The translations under genes and the position numbers were made by a program. This document shows, piece after piece, positions 1 through 11,179 of a DNA stretch of 64,000 bases. The notes under the pieces were generated by a model. That model searched no databases. It saw only the letters and a list, made by a program, of their open reading frames with translations, and was not told where the DNA came from. The DNA is from Sphagnum magellanicum. Its lineage: Eukaryota; Streptophyta; Sphagnopsida; Sphagnales; Sphagnaceae. Where the stretch lies: positions 18,848,001 through 18,912,000 of the forward strand of contig CM038915.1 in assembly GCA_021904315.1 (NCBI GenBank), written 5' to 3'. How positions within the stretch are numbered: position 1 is the first letter of the stretch; each line of letters starts with the position of its first letter.

Positions 1-109
1 GTTTCTAGTATCTATTTACTAATATTTTAAAAGATCTACATATATGAGCTTGCTTGGAGAAGTACAAGGTACTTCTTGTGATTTGGTTGGTTGTGCAAGT
101 TCTATTAAA
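1..109. other. Flanking DNA left of CACTA-like element
   Basis: No gene is visible. The last three bases (AAA, 107-109) form the left copy of the target-site duplication of the element that starts at 110. This flank may be the continuation of the retroelement relic found right of 3301, but that cannot be shown from so short a piece. Confidence 0.5.
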
Positions 110-121
110 CACTAGAAGAAA
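110..121 (+). repeat. Left terminal inverted repeat of CACTA-like element
   Basis: CACTAGAAGAAA, preceded by AAA. It is followed within 50 bp by AGTCGC-type subterminal repeats that also occur, inverted, near the right end. Confidence 0.8.
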
Positions 122-382
122 AACATGTATTTTCGATTTCTTTTTGTGATTAAATTTTAGTCGCAAGAGACATTTTGCAACTAAAATCCTTTTAGTCGCC
201 TAAGACAAGTCACATGTGATAAACTAGTCACAAATGACAAAGAGTATTGTATGAAAGAAAAAGTCAACAAATACATTTCATCCTTTGACTCCATTGTTTA
301 CGTATTGTCACATGCGACTAATATGCAACTATTTTGGTCACAATTGAAGGCAAATCATGTGTTGCCACGTGTCTTAATATAT

Positions 383-414
383 GATGATGATGATGATTAT
401 TATTATTATTATTT
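383..414. repeat. Microsatellite (GAT)n(TTA)n
   Basis: Uninterrupted GAT triplets run into TTA triplets inside the CACTA-like element. Confidence 0.9.
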
Positions 415-529
415 TGAAATAATCTAAGACGTTCAATTCAAAGACTTGGATGATCTTATATTATGACACATGGCCCAATGTAAATATGCCACGTGGCATT
501 AAAAAAATTAATAAAAAAATTAATATTAG

Positions 530-745
530 GTTGGTAAGTACATAAATAGGTGCCTACAATCCTTACCTACCTACCCACCGACTTAGGTAAAAAAATAAAT
601 AGGTAGGTTTTACCTTCATAGGCTAAATACCTATTCATATAAGTAGGTACTTAAGTAAGTAGGTACATAGGTTGACCTAGATGGGTAGGTCAAACTAGGT
701 ACTTATCTAGCTAAATAGATAAGTAGGTTGGGGAGGTATGTATTT
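530..745. repeat. TAGGTA-rich degenerate repeat
   Basis: The tetra/hexamer TAGGTA and its complement TACCTA recur more than ten times here at irregular spacing. This sits inside the CACTA-like element and looks like slippage-derived simple sequence. Confidence 0.7.
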
Positions 746-1919
746 TAGAATTGTGCATTATTTGTTTTTTTGTTTTGGGTTGAGCCTTTTGATTAGCTCA
801 TCCCATGTGCACAAACTTTTTTAATGTGAAATTGCATAGGCACACCCCTTTGTTTATATAGTGTTCAAAATAGGAATGGAGAACAAACAATATGGGATAA
901 GTTTTGAAGTTGCAACTTCCTTACAAACTAAATTGTAATTCCAAAACTTTCTTCATCCTTTACTTCTAGGGTTTTTAGATTTTTAAACAATTCAAGTACT
1001 AGATAATTAAATAATCATTTAATTCATAATTATGAAATTTACGTATATTTAAATTATAAACTATACAATACAAGTATTCAATATTCATTATCAATTATTT
1101 AAATAAGTAATACCTTCTTCATATTTGACAAACTAGCTATCTAATTACTCACAAGTTATTAATACATAACTCATAAATAATAAAATATTTAAAAATATTT
1201 AACAATTTTTCAGAATCTGATCGAGCTCTATATAATATAATTAATATGAAATTAATTTAATGAATATAATTTTAAATTAAATATTTTAAATATTTATTTA
1301 AAAATTATATATCATGAATTAACAATTGTTATTAGAAAGTAAATTCTTACACAAAATTTTGAAGAATTATTAATCAACTAATTACATTATTTATTGTATA
1401 ATAAAATTTATTGTTGTAAAAATTATTATCAATCAAATAACTTTTTTCTCTTGGTAATTATTAACTATAAATACAATAATTTGTTAAACATAACATTAAT
1501 TTTCATAATTACTGTAAAATTACTATAAAATATTTATCATAGATGATTAATCACAGAATTTTTAAAGATAATATTATTGTATAATAATTCGTGAAATTAA
1601 AATCAGTAAAATAATTATTCTAACTACACTATAATTTTTCCAAATTTTTAATTCAGGTTTGAAGTTATAAATTAAAGATTGTGAATAATTATGTTCAATT
1701 AGGAAATAATTATGCACATACTAATTAATTCTTATATGAAGTAATTACAATGATTTTAAAGTAATGTCACATTAATTTAATTAATTAATTTCTTCTAATA
1801 TAATAATATAAACTATATAATATACAAATCTATGTCATAACAATAATTATTTAGTGTCACTTAGATTTAATAAACATAATCATTTATAATTATTTATAAA
1901 AGTGATTTATTATGGATAA

Positions 1920-1931
1920 CACTAGTAGAAA
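1920..1931 (+). repeat. Internal CACTA-type terminus
   Basis: CACTAGTAGAAA occurs inside the larger element and is the exact reverse complement of its right end at 3290-3301, closer than the true left end is. It lacks the AGTCGC subterminal motifs beside it and its 3-bp flank (TAA) does not match AAA. It is either the buried end of a second element or a chance or duplicated terminus. Confidence 0.5.
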
Positions 1932-1934
1932 AAA

Positions 1935-2960
1935 CCCTTGAAATTCAATCAATAATTTTTTGAATTAAAAAATAAATTTAAGATTCCAAAAGAGTAATTC
2001 AGAATTCAAATATCAGTTTTTAGAAGTTTTTAGAAGTTAAATAACAAATTTCAGAATTGAAATGCTAACTTTTAGATTCAAATAATAATATTCAAAATTA
2101 AAATTTGCATTTGAAGACTCAATTAATAATTTTCTGAATTGAAATATTAATTTTGAGAATCCAAAATAATAATTTGGAATTCCAATTTCAACTTTCAAGT
2201 CAAATAATTTCTTAAAATTTAAATTTTAAACTTCAAAATTCAAATATCAAATTTCAAGTTGAAATAAAAATATTTGAAATCAGGTTGCCAATTTTTAGAG
2301 TCAATAAAGTTTTTAAAATTGAAATAATAATTTTTAGATTCAAAAATAATAATTTAGAATTCAAATATCAGTTTTTAGATCAAATAACTTTTTTGAATTT
2401 AAATAACAATTTTCAGAATTGAAATGTTAATTTTCATATTCAAATAACAATATTCAAAATTGAAATGTCCATTTTTAGACGTAATTATTAATTTTCAGAC
2501 TTAAAGTATTAATTTTGAAAATCTAAAATAATAATTTGGAATCTAAATTTCAACTTCGAATTAAATGATTATTTAAAATATAAATGAAATTTTTTCATAG
2601 TTGAAATATAAAATTTCATATTCACATAAAAAATTCAAAATTAAATGGAATATTCAAAATTTTCCATTTTTATGATCAATTATAATTTTCTGAATTGACA
2701 TACTAATTTTTGGATTCGAAAATATTAATTTAAAATTCAAAATCTATTTTTAGATCAAATCAATCTTTTTAAATTGAAAATATCATATTCAAATCAAAAT
2801 TTTCAAATTCAAATAATGTTTTAAACAATTGAAATAACAATTTTCAGATTCAAATATGAAGTTTCAAATTTTAATAAATTTTTTAAAAAGTTAAAATAAC
2901 AATTTTTCATAATTGAAATATCAATTTTCAGAATTGAATAAAAAAATTCAAAGTTCAAAT
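1935..2960. repeat. Degenerate AT-rich tandem array, higher-order period about 360 bp
   Basis: The segment is built of short diverged units of the type AATTTTTAGATTCAAATAAT. A larger period is visible: AGAATTCAAATATCAG occurs at 2001 and 2356 (355 bp apart), AAAATAATAATTTGGAAT near 2163 and 2525 (about 362 bp), and a poorer third copy starts near 2690. It fills the right half of the CACTA-like element. Confidence 0.7.
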
Positions 2961-3289
2961 ATTAATTTTGTGATTCATTATATGAACAATATACATATAT
3001 ATATAGTATATACATTAAAATATACCCCTATGTCATTGTAGAATACCTTTAGGATGCAACTAGTTTGGTGACAATTGCGAGTAATGGGACATATCAACCT
3101 ATTAATGGATGAAAATAAATGTAAAATTGATGCAACTAAGAGGATGAAATTTCTAATAGTTGCATCATAGTTGTGAAAATGACCAAAATAGTTGAAGGTT
3201 GGTCTTGTAGTTGCAAATATTCTCAAATTTAGTCGCAAATGACTATAAGTCGCATGTAGTCGTAAATTGAATGGTTACATTTTGGCTAA

Positions 3290-3301
3290 TTTCTACTAGT
3301 G
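3290..3301 (-). repeat. Right terminal inverted repeat of CACTA-like element
   Basis: TTTCTACTAGTG, the inverted partner of the left end with one mismatch, followed by AAA. Confidence 0.8.
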
Positions 3302-3304
3302 AAA

Positions 3305-4685
3305 CTTGACATCCATGCCCAATTGGTAGTCCATTTGTTGCTGGAGTAGAAGGTATGTTGGGTGGTGGATTAGTTATCTACGTCTGTTGTATGGTTGCCA
3401 CCATGGACTCTAAAAAATTTCTCCTATAATTCCCAGTCCATTATAATTTTGTTTTTCAATGGCCATACTTTGAGTGGTTACATGAACATCAACCATGTTA
3501 ATTGAAGCATTAGTAATTTTTACCTCAGTTATAGGTTTGTTTTTTATGGTTTTGCCACCTTTGTCCTTAAACATAGTTTGCATTTTGCCAAACTTTAGAT
3601 AGTTTGTTAATTTGTGGCCCATTATCCCACAAATATGACAAGGATAGTTTAATGGTTTTGGAGGTTTACTAGCCTATGCATTAACTTTAACAATAACTAC
3701 AATAGGTTCCTCCTTCTTTTTGTTTTTGCACATCTCCATGTTATGGTTCATATGTCGATGACAATTTGTACAATAAATACTCAATTTTGCAATGATCTAG
3801 TTTTTCATAACCGCAATCCTTGCTCTTAATGTTTGTGGTACAAATAATGAACTTTGTGTTTCATGTATAAAAATACATTATACACACATCAATGTAGATT
3901 CCTTGTGTTGTTGTAAAATGTTTCTTTTCATCCCTGTTGTAGTAATCCCTAGATAAGATTGTTGTCCAAATTTGAATATGGTCATTAAAAAACTATCCAT
4001 TGTAGGAATCTACAAATAGTCTGTTAGTTTTAATAATCTTTCATACTACACCTCCACCCATTTTGTTGATTCTTTCTTTAGATCTTGAGCTACATATACA
4101 CTTGTTCATTGTTTTATAACATCTATAGAAATCTTGTTTTAGATTTGCAAATTTTATTTTCAATGATCTCTCATATAATTATTTCATTAGTCTGATGCAT
4201 TGTCTTTCAATGTGAAATTGAATATATTAATTATTTCTTCATCTACCATTTCACCATTAACTTTGATAACAGTTTTGAAAACTCGTACATTAACATCTAG
4301 TCAAAGTTTTTTTGTATTTAGGATAATTAAGAGGTCTCCTATAAGCCCTATAATAGGGTACTATAGGTTGCACAAATGTTACTACAACACCTCCTAGTGG
4401 TTCTTGAGGGTCTATTCCTAAATTTGGTGGTACTGGTTTAGTAGTCATTATGTATGTGATGGTATTCATGTGGTTAAATGTATAGGTACATTTACTTAAC
4501 GTTTTGCTATTACATATCTCCTTGGTGAATAATTAGTTGGTATTATTTTAATGACATGTGAATGATTCTTTTGAACTGTCACAATAAATTCAATATATAC
4601 CAGATTGTCCAAAAGAAATTTATACTGGTACTACAAGAATTCTTTAATTTCCTATGGATACTAGATAATATTCTTCATGAACATG
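3305..4685 (-). pseudogene. Decayed retroelement gag (part 2, zinc knuckle)
   Basis: Read on the minus strand, fragments of a plant Ty3/gypsy-type gag polyprotein follow in order. A proline-rich stretch with PPNLGIDPQEPLGG lies near 4430, a capsid-like part with YERLLKLT near 4060 is followed by a GMKR..LQQHKE stretch near 3930, and a CCHC zinc knuckle beginning CHICGIMGHKLTN ends near 3640. The last knuckle cysteine is changed to tyrosine. Several in-frame stops and frame changes show it is dead. No protease, reverse transcriptase or LTR of this element is visible here. Its reading continues across the solo LTR into the segment at 5491-6230. Confidence 0.7.
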
Positions 4686-4690
4686 CATAG
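4686..4690. repeat. Target-site duplication CATAG (left)
   Basis: CATAG precedes the solo LTR and is repeated exactly after it at 5486-5490. Confidence 0.75.
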
Positions 4691-5485
4691 TGACGCGCTC
4701 CCAAGTCCCTAGTTAGCCCCAAGTTGGGTCTAAGTCACTCAAGTTGCGGATATGCGAGGGACTCGGGGCACGCTCCTAGCTTCTAGCACTAAAGGGGGGG
4801 GTGAGAGGGGCGTGCTGAAAGCTCCGGGATTAGACTAGGAAGAGGGACAAACTATTTAGTAACTCGAACCTGCATCAAACCAACCAACAAGTTGGTTAGT
4901 TCACATTCTGGAGCACTCTTGGTGCTAGGATAAGCCACAGGCAACCCTGGACTCACTTGACTCACCATGGCCCCACCTTCTCCCATAAAGTATTCTCAGT
5001 GACTCTCCGCTGCATTTGCATCCAAATGGCACTTTTTCCCGAGACTCCCAAAGTGGAGTCTCGAAACTGTCCCGGTTTGGATTCCCGGGACTTTTGGTGT
5101 TCATAACTTCTCGCTCCAATCTCCGATTGGGATGAGGTTTGAAGTAAACTTATAGCTCTCCTTGAGAGTTTTCCAAGGTGTGTCGCAGTCCACCTGCACA
5201 CACCAAAATTGGTTCGATTCCTGACTTTTAGTGGTCGGGAGTCAAATTGCTAGTTTGACTTCCGGCCCTTCTTTTGACCATAACTTCTGCTACAGATGTC
5301 CAAATGACTCATATGAGGCCATTTTGGACATCTACGTTTCAAAACCTTTCCAACGATATAAATGCAAGGTGTTTTGGCCCCTGCAATCACATTCTGAATT
5401 TTTGGGAGTCCCAGAGGACTCCCAAGTCCTATTTTCGGGAGTGTGAATGGTGACCTCACACTTCCCTCAAAGTGGGGTTGCAACA
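4691..5485. mobile_element. Solo LTR, 795 bp
   Basis: The segment begins TGACGCG and ends GCAACA, giving the TG...CA ends of an LTR. It is flanked by the 5-bp duplication CATAG and is clearly more GC-rich than the DNA on both sides. When it is removed, the minus-strand gag reading joins smoothly across the site: frame is kept from about 5510 through about 4600 and includes MHVHEEYYLV spanning the junction. No internal retroelement coding sequence lies inside, so this is a single LTR left by recombination. Open frames inside it (for example 5231-5446) look incidental. Orientation and family are not determined. Confidence 0.75.
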
Positions 5486-5490
5486 CATAG
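5486..5490. repeat. Target-site duplication CATAG (right)
   Basis: Exact repeat of 4686-4690. Confidence 0.75.
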
Positions 5491-6230
5491 ACCTACTTTG
5501 GTATGCAACTTTTGTAATTATTTTATACACTAGGTTTTTTACATGAAATTATGGATTTGTATCAATTAGTCTAGCATGCAATGGTACATTCCCATATTGG
5601 TCTACCATAATGTTTACAATTTGTATGTTCCACACTGTTGGCATTGATCCATTACATCTAAGAAATGTGGTTCTTGCACAACTCAAAGGTGGATGAAATA
5701 TAGTCTTCTTAATTCTATCCGAAGCAAAATGTGGTTATCTAATTGGTCAAAGTACCTTGGCTTTGAAGGGAGTCCCCCACACATCACACCTTTTTATAAG
5801 ATAAATTATTTATCTATAGTTGCATTATTTTGTCAAGTCTACAATGTTCCATGGGGCATAATCATTAGGTTTTATTTTTCTTCCATATCCAACTTGATTT
5901 GTACTTTGGTTTGGAAATGGTTGACCATGGCATCCCATACATCATTATCAATAAAAGGACATTCGGTAAGAATACGACCCTTCTATCTACAAAAATTACA
6001 ACAATTAGGTGTGAGTTTCAGTTTTTGATCTACACCTTGAACATATCTACTCCATACTCATTCTCTAGGTAGAAATATGTTTTGTCAACTTTGTCTAACC
6101 TTGGACTTACTATTTTGGAAGACATTGGCATTGGTTGTTACTTTCATTCTTGCATTGATTACTATTACTCTAGTGGAGTGTTATGCTCAACTCTAATTTC
6201 TATACTTGATTAGTACACTACTTCAATTGC
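5491..6230 (-). pseudogene. Decayed retroelement gag-like segment (part 1, second zinc knuckle)
   Basis: On the minus strand near 5945-6000 the translation gives a CCHC-type knuckle: NCCNFCR, one stop, then KGRILTECPFI, with the histidine changed to arginine. It is followed by DAMVNHFQTKVQIKLDMEE. This lies upstream of, and collinear with, the gag pieces at 3.4-4.7 kb. Two knuckles so far apart in one gag would be unusual, so this part may belong to an extra ORF of the same element or to another nested element. Stops interrupt it throughout. Confidence 0.5.
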
Positions 6231-8285
6231 AAAAACATGCCCCTCTAGATACTATTTAAAGCATAGTTTTTGCATATTATGGTATTTTCTAAGCCACATA
6301 TATCTAAGGTTCAATTAAATATAATCACTAATACACAAAATCCATTAGTCAAATTAATACAATAGATCCATCCAACATTGAATTAGTAGACCAATAGATC
6401 AATACATTAGTAAATCACCAATTTTGTTAGAATTAACATTACTTATGTGGATTATGAAGATGAAATTCAATGTACAAAGGGGTGAAATTAATTAAAAAAA
6501 TCCACATTAGTTAATTTTAGTTTCTGTTTGTTTGGTTTTTCTTTTTTTTAATAATATATTGGTTATATTTTATTGGTTAGAATATTAATGTGAATTTGAA
6601 TTCTAATTAAGACATTTTCAATGTTATAACAAGTTTGAACTATCATTCTTATTAAGACATTCTGATCATTATCTATTTTGAGGATGTTTGCACTATAATC
6701 AAAGAAGAATTACTTTTGAAAAAGAAATATATAAAGGATTTAAGAAGCAATAGAGATTTTGATTGATTTTTCGTTGTACATGTTACTCTAAATTTTATTT
6801 TCTTGAAGTTTTTCAAATTGTATGAAGAAGTACCAAATTAAATAATATTTTTTTTAACGGAATCAAAATAGAAAAAATCTAGAAACAAACTTGAAATGTG
6901 TTTTTCTATGCAAGTTACATAAAAAGTAATAGAATAAATGCAAAATTAATAATAAAAAGAATGAAGATATAAAATATCCCATTCCCAAATTTGCACTAAC
7001 AAGTACAAAAAATGGGAAGATTTAATTATGACCACTTGAGGATTGTAAATCCAAGTTTACATCTAATAGCCAAAGATTACTTAAATCACCTACATGGACA
7101 AAACAAAGACCTAAAATCCCAAGCCAATTTTAAAAAAATAAAATACAATTTAAGTTCAATTCACTTCTATAATTCACATTTATTCTACAAAATTTGATTT
7201 CATGAGTCTACAATCACATTTGAATAACAAGGAATTCACCTACATGGACACAACATAGCCTTGAAATCAAAAGACAAAACAAATGTGAACTACACCCATG
7301 TACTGTCCAAAACAACTTAACAAAAATATCACAAGCAACTTCCAAACTGAAAAACAATAGCTCAATATGTGGTTGCCACAATACCTCATAACTTCAAATT
7401 ACCATATAGTTTGTTTTAATCCCAACGTTTATTCTTTATCTTTTCATTGCTTTGAATTTTGAACTTATGCACACCAATGCATAATGATATTTGTTGTAGG
7501 CATTTTTTTATTGATATAATTTTTTTAATGGGCTCCCCTTTTTTATGGTGATACAAGTTTATGTGCCCTAGATTTACCACTTGAACATTTGTTTGTTTGC
7601 CAAATGTAACAAATTTCTATTTTTGAAGGGTGGTGCATCTATTTCTACATTGGCATCCTCCCCTTCTTCCTCCTCCTCGTCATCACCCTTGCTTGATTAT
7701 GATGTATGCTCCTTTTCATGGTCACCACTTCCATCCTTGTCATCTTCATGGTTGGTTGTAACAAACCTTTTAACAAAGCCTTATTTGCACTTGAAAATTT
7801 TACACATGGTTCCCCTTTCTCCTTGGACTATGATTAAACTTTGTAGCCTTCTTGTTTCTTGCCTTTGTTAAACATGTGACATCGTAAGTGTTTGAGCTAC
7901 ATCCTTGTTTGGCACAGACTTAATGTGAAAATTTCCCACATTTAGATTGAAATTCATGTTGCCAACTTTAAGAGCTACCCTAGATGTCAAAAACCCTGAG
8001 TAATTTATAACCTAGCTAGATGTGTCCTTATGTACAAAATGGAGCAACATTCTTGTCAATTCATGGTAGAAAACCTTGCACAACAAATATCCCAATAGAG
8101 ATATGCATTTTAGTTGTGCAAAAACTACAATTTAGAAACAACATGTATGTATAATCAAGTGATGACATATATATTTTAATGATAATTGTGCATAATCCAA
8201 TGACAATGGAAATATAATTAAATGACTTAATACATAGTTATTGTACAATATGTACAAATTATTCATTCTACAAGGACTCAAGATG
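6231..8285. other. AT-rich intergenic DNA, nothing recognised
   Basis: No frame with family resemblance, no clear terminal repeats. The open frame at 7581-7871 encodes mainly a serine run derived from TCC/TCT triplets and is not supported as a gene. Confidence 0.5.
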
Positions 8286-8289
8286 TCAT

Positions 8290-8640
8290 AATTACATTTA
8301 ACTCCATGCTTGAATACATGGCTCCATTAAAAAGCATTTTCTACAAAGTCTTTATATTCACATAGATTTTGGGAGTACCATGCCCTCCATCCATTCACAA
8401 ACCAATACATTCAAACTCCATGAATACATACATAGACCAATTTGAGAAGCATTATCTACACACTCAATGTATCACATTGACTAATCTGATACCATGTTTT
8501 CCATTGATTCACAAATCTATACATTCAAACACCTAATTGGTACATACATGTACCATATCAAGAATCACTATTTATAGATTTCAAGTGTATTTACATTGAT
8601 CATGAAACTACCATGTTCTCCATCCACACACAAACCACAA
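8290..8640. repeat. Degenerate tandem repeat, about 115 bp x 3
   Basis: A unit with TACCATG..CTCCAT, then CACAAACCAATACATTCAAA, recurs. ACCATG landmarks fall at 8377, 8491 and 8609 (periods 114 and 118). Confidence 0.7.
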
Positions 8641-9175
8641 TGAATTAAAAGGACATTTGATTAGTGGCAAGATTGGAATTTGTAAACATTGAAACATTGG
8701 AACACAGATATTGACAAGTATGAATTCACCAACCTTCAATGATGACTATCTAGATGTACACATGTATAATTCAACAAGAAATTGAAAAGCTAAATTGAAA
8801 GTAATTCATGTGAATTTTGTTAAACTTAGAGAAGTTCTACCCCCAAATCACAACATTAAATCACAATTTCAAGGAAACTTAAACATAACATTGCACTTTG
8901 ACTCCTTTTATAACTTTCACAATTTGAGAAAGATTGAAAGTATAAGAAAATCCTACAAAAAAGACAATAGATAAATTTTTTTTAGAAAAACAAACATGAA
9001 TAAAACAAACATTAACAAACCAAACAAAACAAAAAAATTAAAACCAAAAAAATGAGGAAAAAATTCACCTCAAGTTTATGGATTAGTTTGGTGCTCCAAG
9101 CTCCAACTTGCACATGGCAGGAAGGGGGGAAAGTACCAAACTAACCAAGGAAACAAAAATAACACCAATGCAAAT
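8641..9175. other. Intergenic, nothing recognised
   Basis: AT-rich sequence with A-runs; no supported gene or repeat boundary. Confidence 0.5.
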
Positions 9176-9179
9176 AGCA

Positions 9180-9375
9180 GCACCAACGTGAGAAGAACAA
9201 CAAGTTTTGGGCTTGAAGGTACTTGAGAATGGCAACACCAACGCACAAAGCACTAACACTAGCACCAACATGAAGTAACAACACCAACACATGAAGCAAC
9301 AACACCACCAAAACATGAAGCAACACCACCACCAATGCAGGAGGCAGCACCGCCAACACATGACGAGCACAAAGT
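9180..9375. repeat. Imperfect CAACAC/CACCAA-rich minisatellite
   Basis: Repeats of AGCAACAACACCAACA and ATGAAGCAACACCACC type. They create long Cys/Trp-rich and Gln/His-rich frames on the two strands that are by-products of the repeat. Confidence 0.7.
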
Positions 9376-11000
9376 TTAAACAACATCATAAAAACAATGC
9401 AAAAAGAGCAAAAACAACAAACAAAGTTGAGAAAAAAATCGTTCATGCTCTTTTTATAATTGTTCCCCTAAATCTAACCCTAAATAACACTTTTGCCTCC
9501 CTAGTCAATGACTACTATCTAGGAACCCTAATTTACCATATGATCCTAAGATTTGGATGTAGGTTCTATGAAAGAACTTATCTAGTTTTTCAAAAAAGAA
9601 GTTTAAAAAAGAATCGATTCATAACTAATTTTCATTCATGTGAAAATTTAAGACTGATTCTCAATCTAATTCTCACATGTAATGATGCCAATCAATTTTC
9701 ATTGTGAAAACCGAGTTAAAAATTTGGTCAAAAACTTGGTGATCATTTGAGAATTACGTCCTAGCATTGGTAGAGACCAAATAATTGATTGCAAATGTAA
9801 TTCCATTGTGATAGTCTTTAATGAAATAGATTAGTAGCTACCCCTTATTGAATAACAATAGATAAGAAAAATTTCAAGTTCATATGTAAATCTTTTAACA
9901 TTGAATTTGAAAACTATGACATATTTTCAAATGAGATTTTCATGCATTTTCATTTTTTGCACAATTTGGAATATTTTCTAGTATATTTTACCATGCTTGG
10001 ACTAAAGGTCCTTAATTTTAGGGTGAAATCATAGTTAGGGGGATTAAATGAATTGTCATAGTTGTAGTTCCTATGCATTGCAACATGAAAGTACCATGTA
10101 AAATCACATTTAACATTAATATTTTGAAATTTTAAATTAACCATGTTATAATAGACATCAATGGGAATCATAGAAAAAAATATGGATGACTTTTTAAAAA
10201 ATGGATGCCATGTTGGACTTTTGAAGTTATAACATTACTTTAGTCACACAAACATATTTGACATGTGGACTTAAAAAGTGTAATGAAATAGTGCCATTTA
10301 AAAAATAAAAAATAGGACAATATCAAATGAAGTGTTTAAAAGTGATGTGCATTGAAATTTTGATTTTTTGAAGTTCAATGTTGTCTCATTTGAATCATTG
10401 AGAGTCCATATCTCATGGAAAAATCCATTTTTTAAATGGTTTTTTTGACAAAACATATGAGGAAAAATAAATCTAGGATTGTCTATCATTATTTTTGGAT
10501 GAAACATAGCCAAAATGTAGGTTGGATGGATTGTTCAAGCTCCCCAAGTCCATTCCAACTTTGTCCCAAAAGTGAGCACTTGCTTAATCGATTCAACTTG
10601 GTGTGATACCATACTGATTGAATGACATCATAAAGGTGTCACTTTTTTGAACTGGTCGATAGGTTTAGGGTTTAGTGCTCGTTTTGTTCATTTGTCACGG
10701 GTTTAGGGTTCTAAAACATTTTTTTTTTTGCATTGTTTTTGGTCATTTGTAATGGCATTGCTTTCTTTCTGCTTGAGTTCCATTTGACATTAAATTTGCA
10801 AGTGTGTTACATTTATAATAATTTTTCTGTCTTCATTTTGTAACTTATTTGACCATTCGCCAAACATTTTGTCGTTTCCTTTTTGTATCATCATAACATT
10901 GCATGGATTTAGACCTTTGTTTTACAAATAAGAAGAGAAGAGTTCTCACTTGAAAGTAATGGGTTCTAAAAAAAATTAATAACGAAGAAGGGATCAGTGA
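9376..11000. other. Intergenic, nothing recognised
   Basis: No supported gene. A short telomere-like phrase (GGTTTAGGGTTTAG) lies near 10666 and is too short to mean much. Confidence 0.5.
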
Positions 11001-11179
11001 ACTAGGTCTTGCTTAAAGGGCAAGATGCACGTTGGAGCCTAAAGTTGTTGCATTGCAACTTGAAGTTGTTGATTTGCGTCAAAAAGTTTTTGTTTTGTAA
11101 CATATAATTGATGATGGAAGTGCAGCAAGGAAGGTTACCTAGAATGTGTGACAAGCAAAGTGCCATGCTAGAAAGAAAA

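Larger units (their letters stand above)
110..3301. mobile_element. Non-autonomous CACTA-like DNA transposon, 3.2 kb
   Basis: The left end reads CACTAGAAGAAA (110-121) and the right end is TTTCTACTAGTG (3290-3301), so the terminal inverted repeats match at 11 of 12 positions and start with the CACTA signature of En/Spm elements. AAA flanks both sides (107-109 and 3302-3304), the 3-bp duplication expected for this superfamily. Inside the ends lie subterminal repeats typical of CACTA elements: AGTCGC/AGTCAC and GCAACT motifs near 158-345 recur inverted near 3130-3265, and a 15-bp word CAACTATTTTGGTCA at 326-340 has its exact reverse complement at 3180-3194. No transposase reading frame is present, so the element would need another copy's enzyme. 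The interior is very AT-rich and repetitive. Confidence 0.8.

Noticed and set aside
7581..7871. Serine-rich 96-residue frame
   Set aside because: A TCC/TCT run explains the serines; no domain, no neighbours, no promoter signs.
9083..9446. Cys/Trp-rich frames on the minus strand
   Set aside because: They arise from the CAACAC/CACCAA minisatellite; the composition is that of the repeat.
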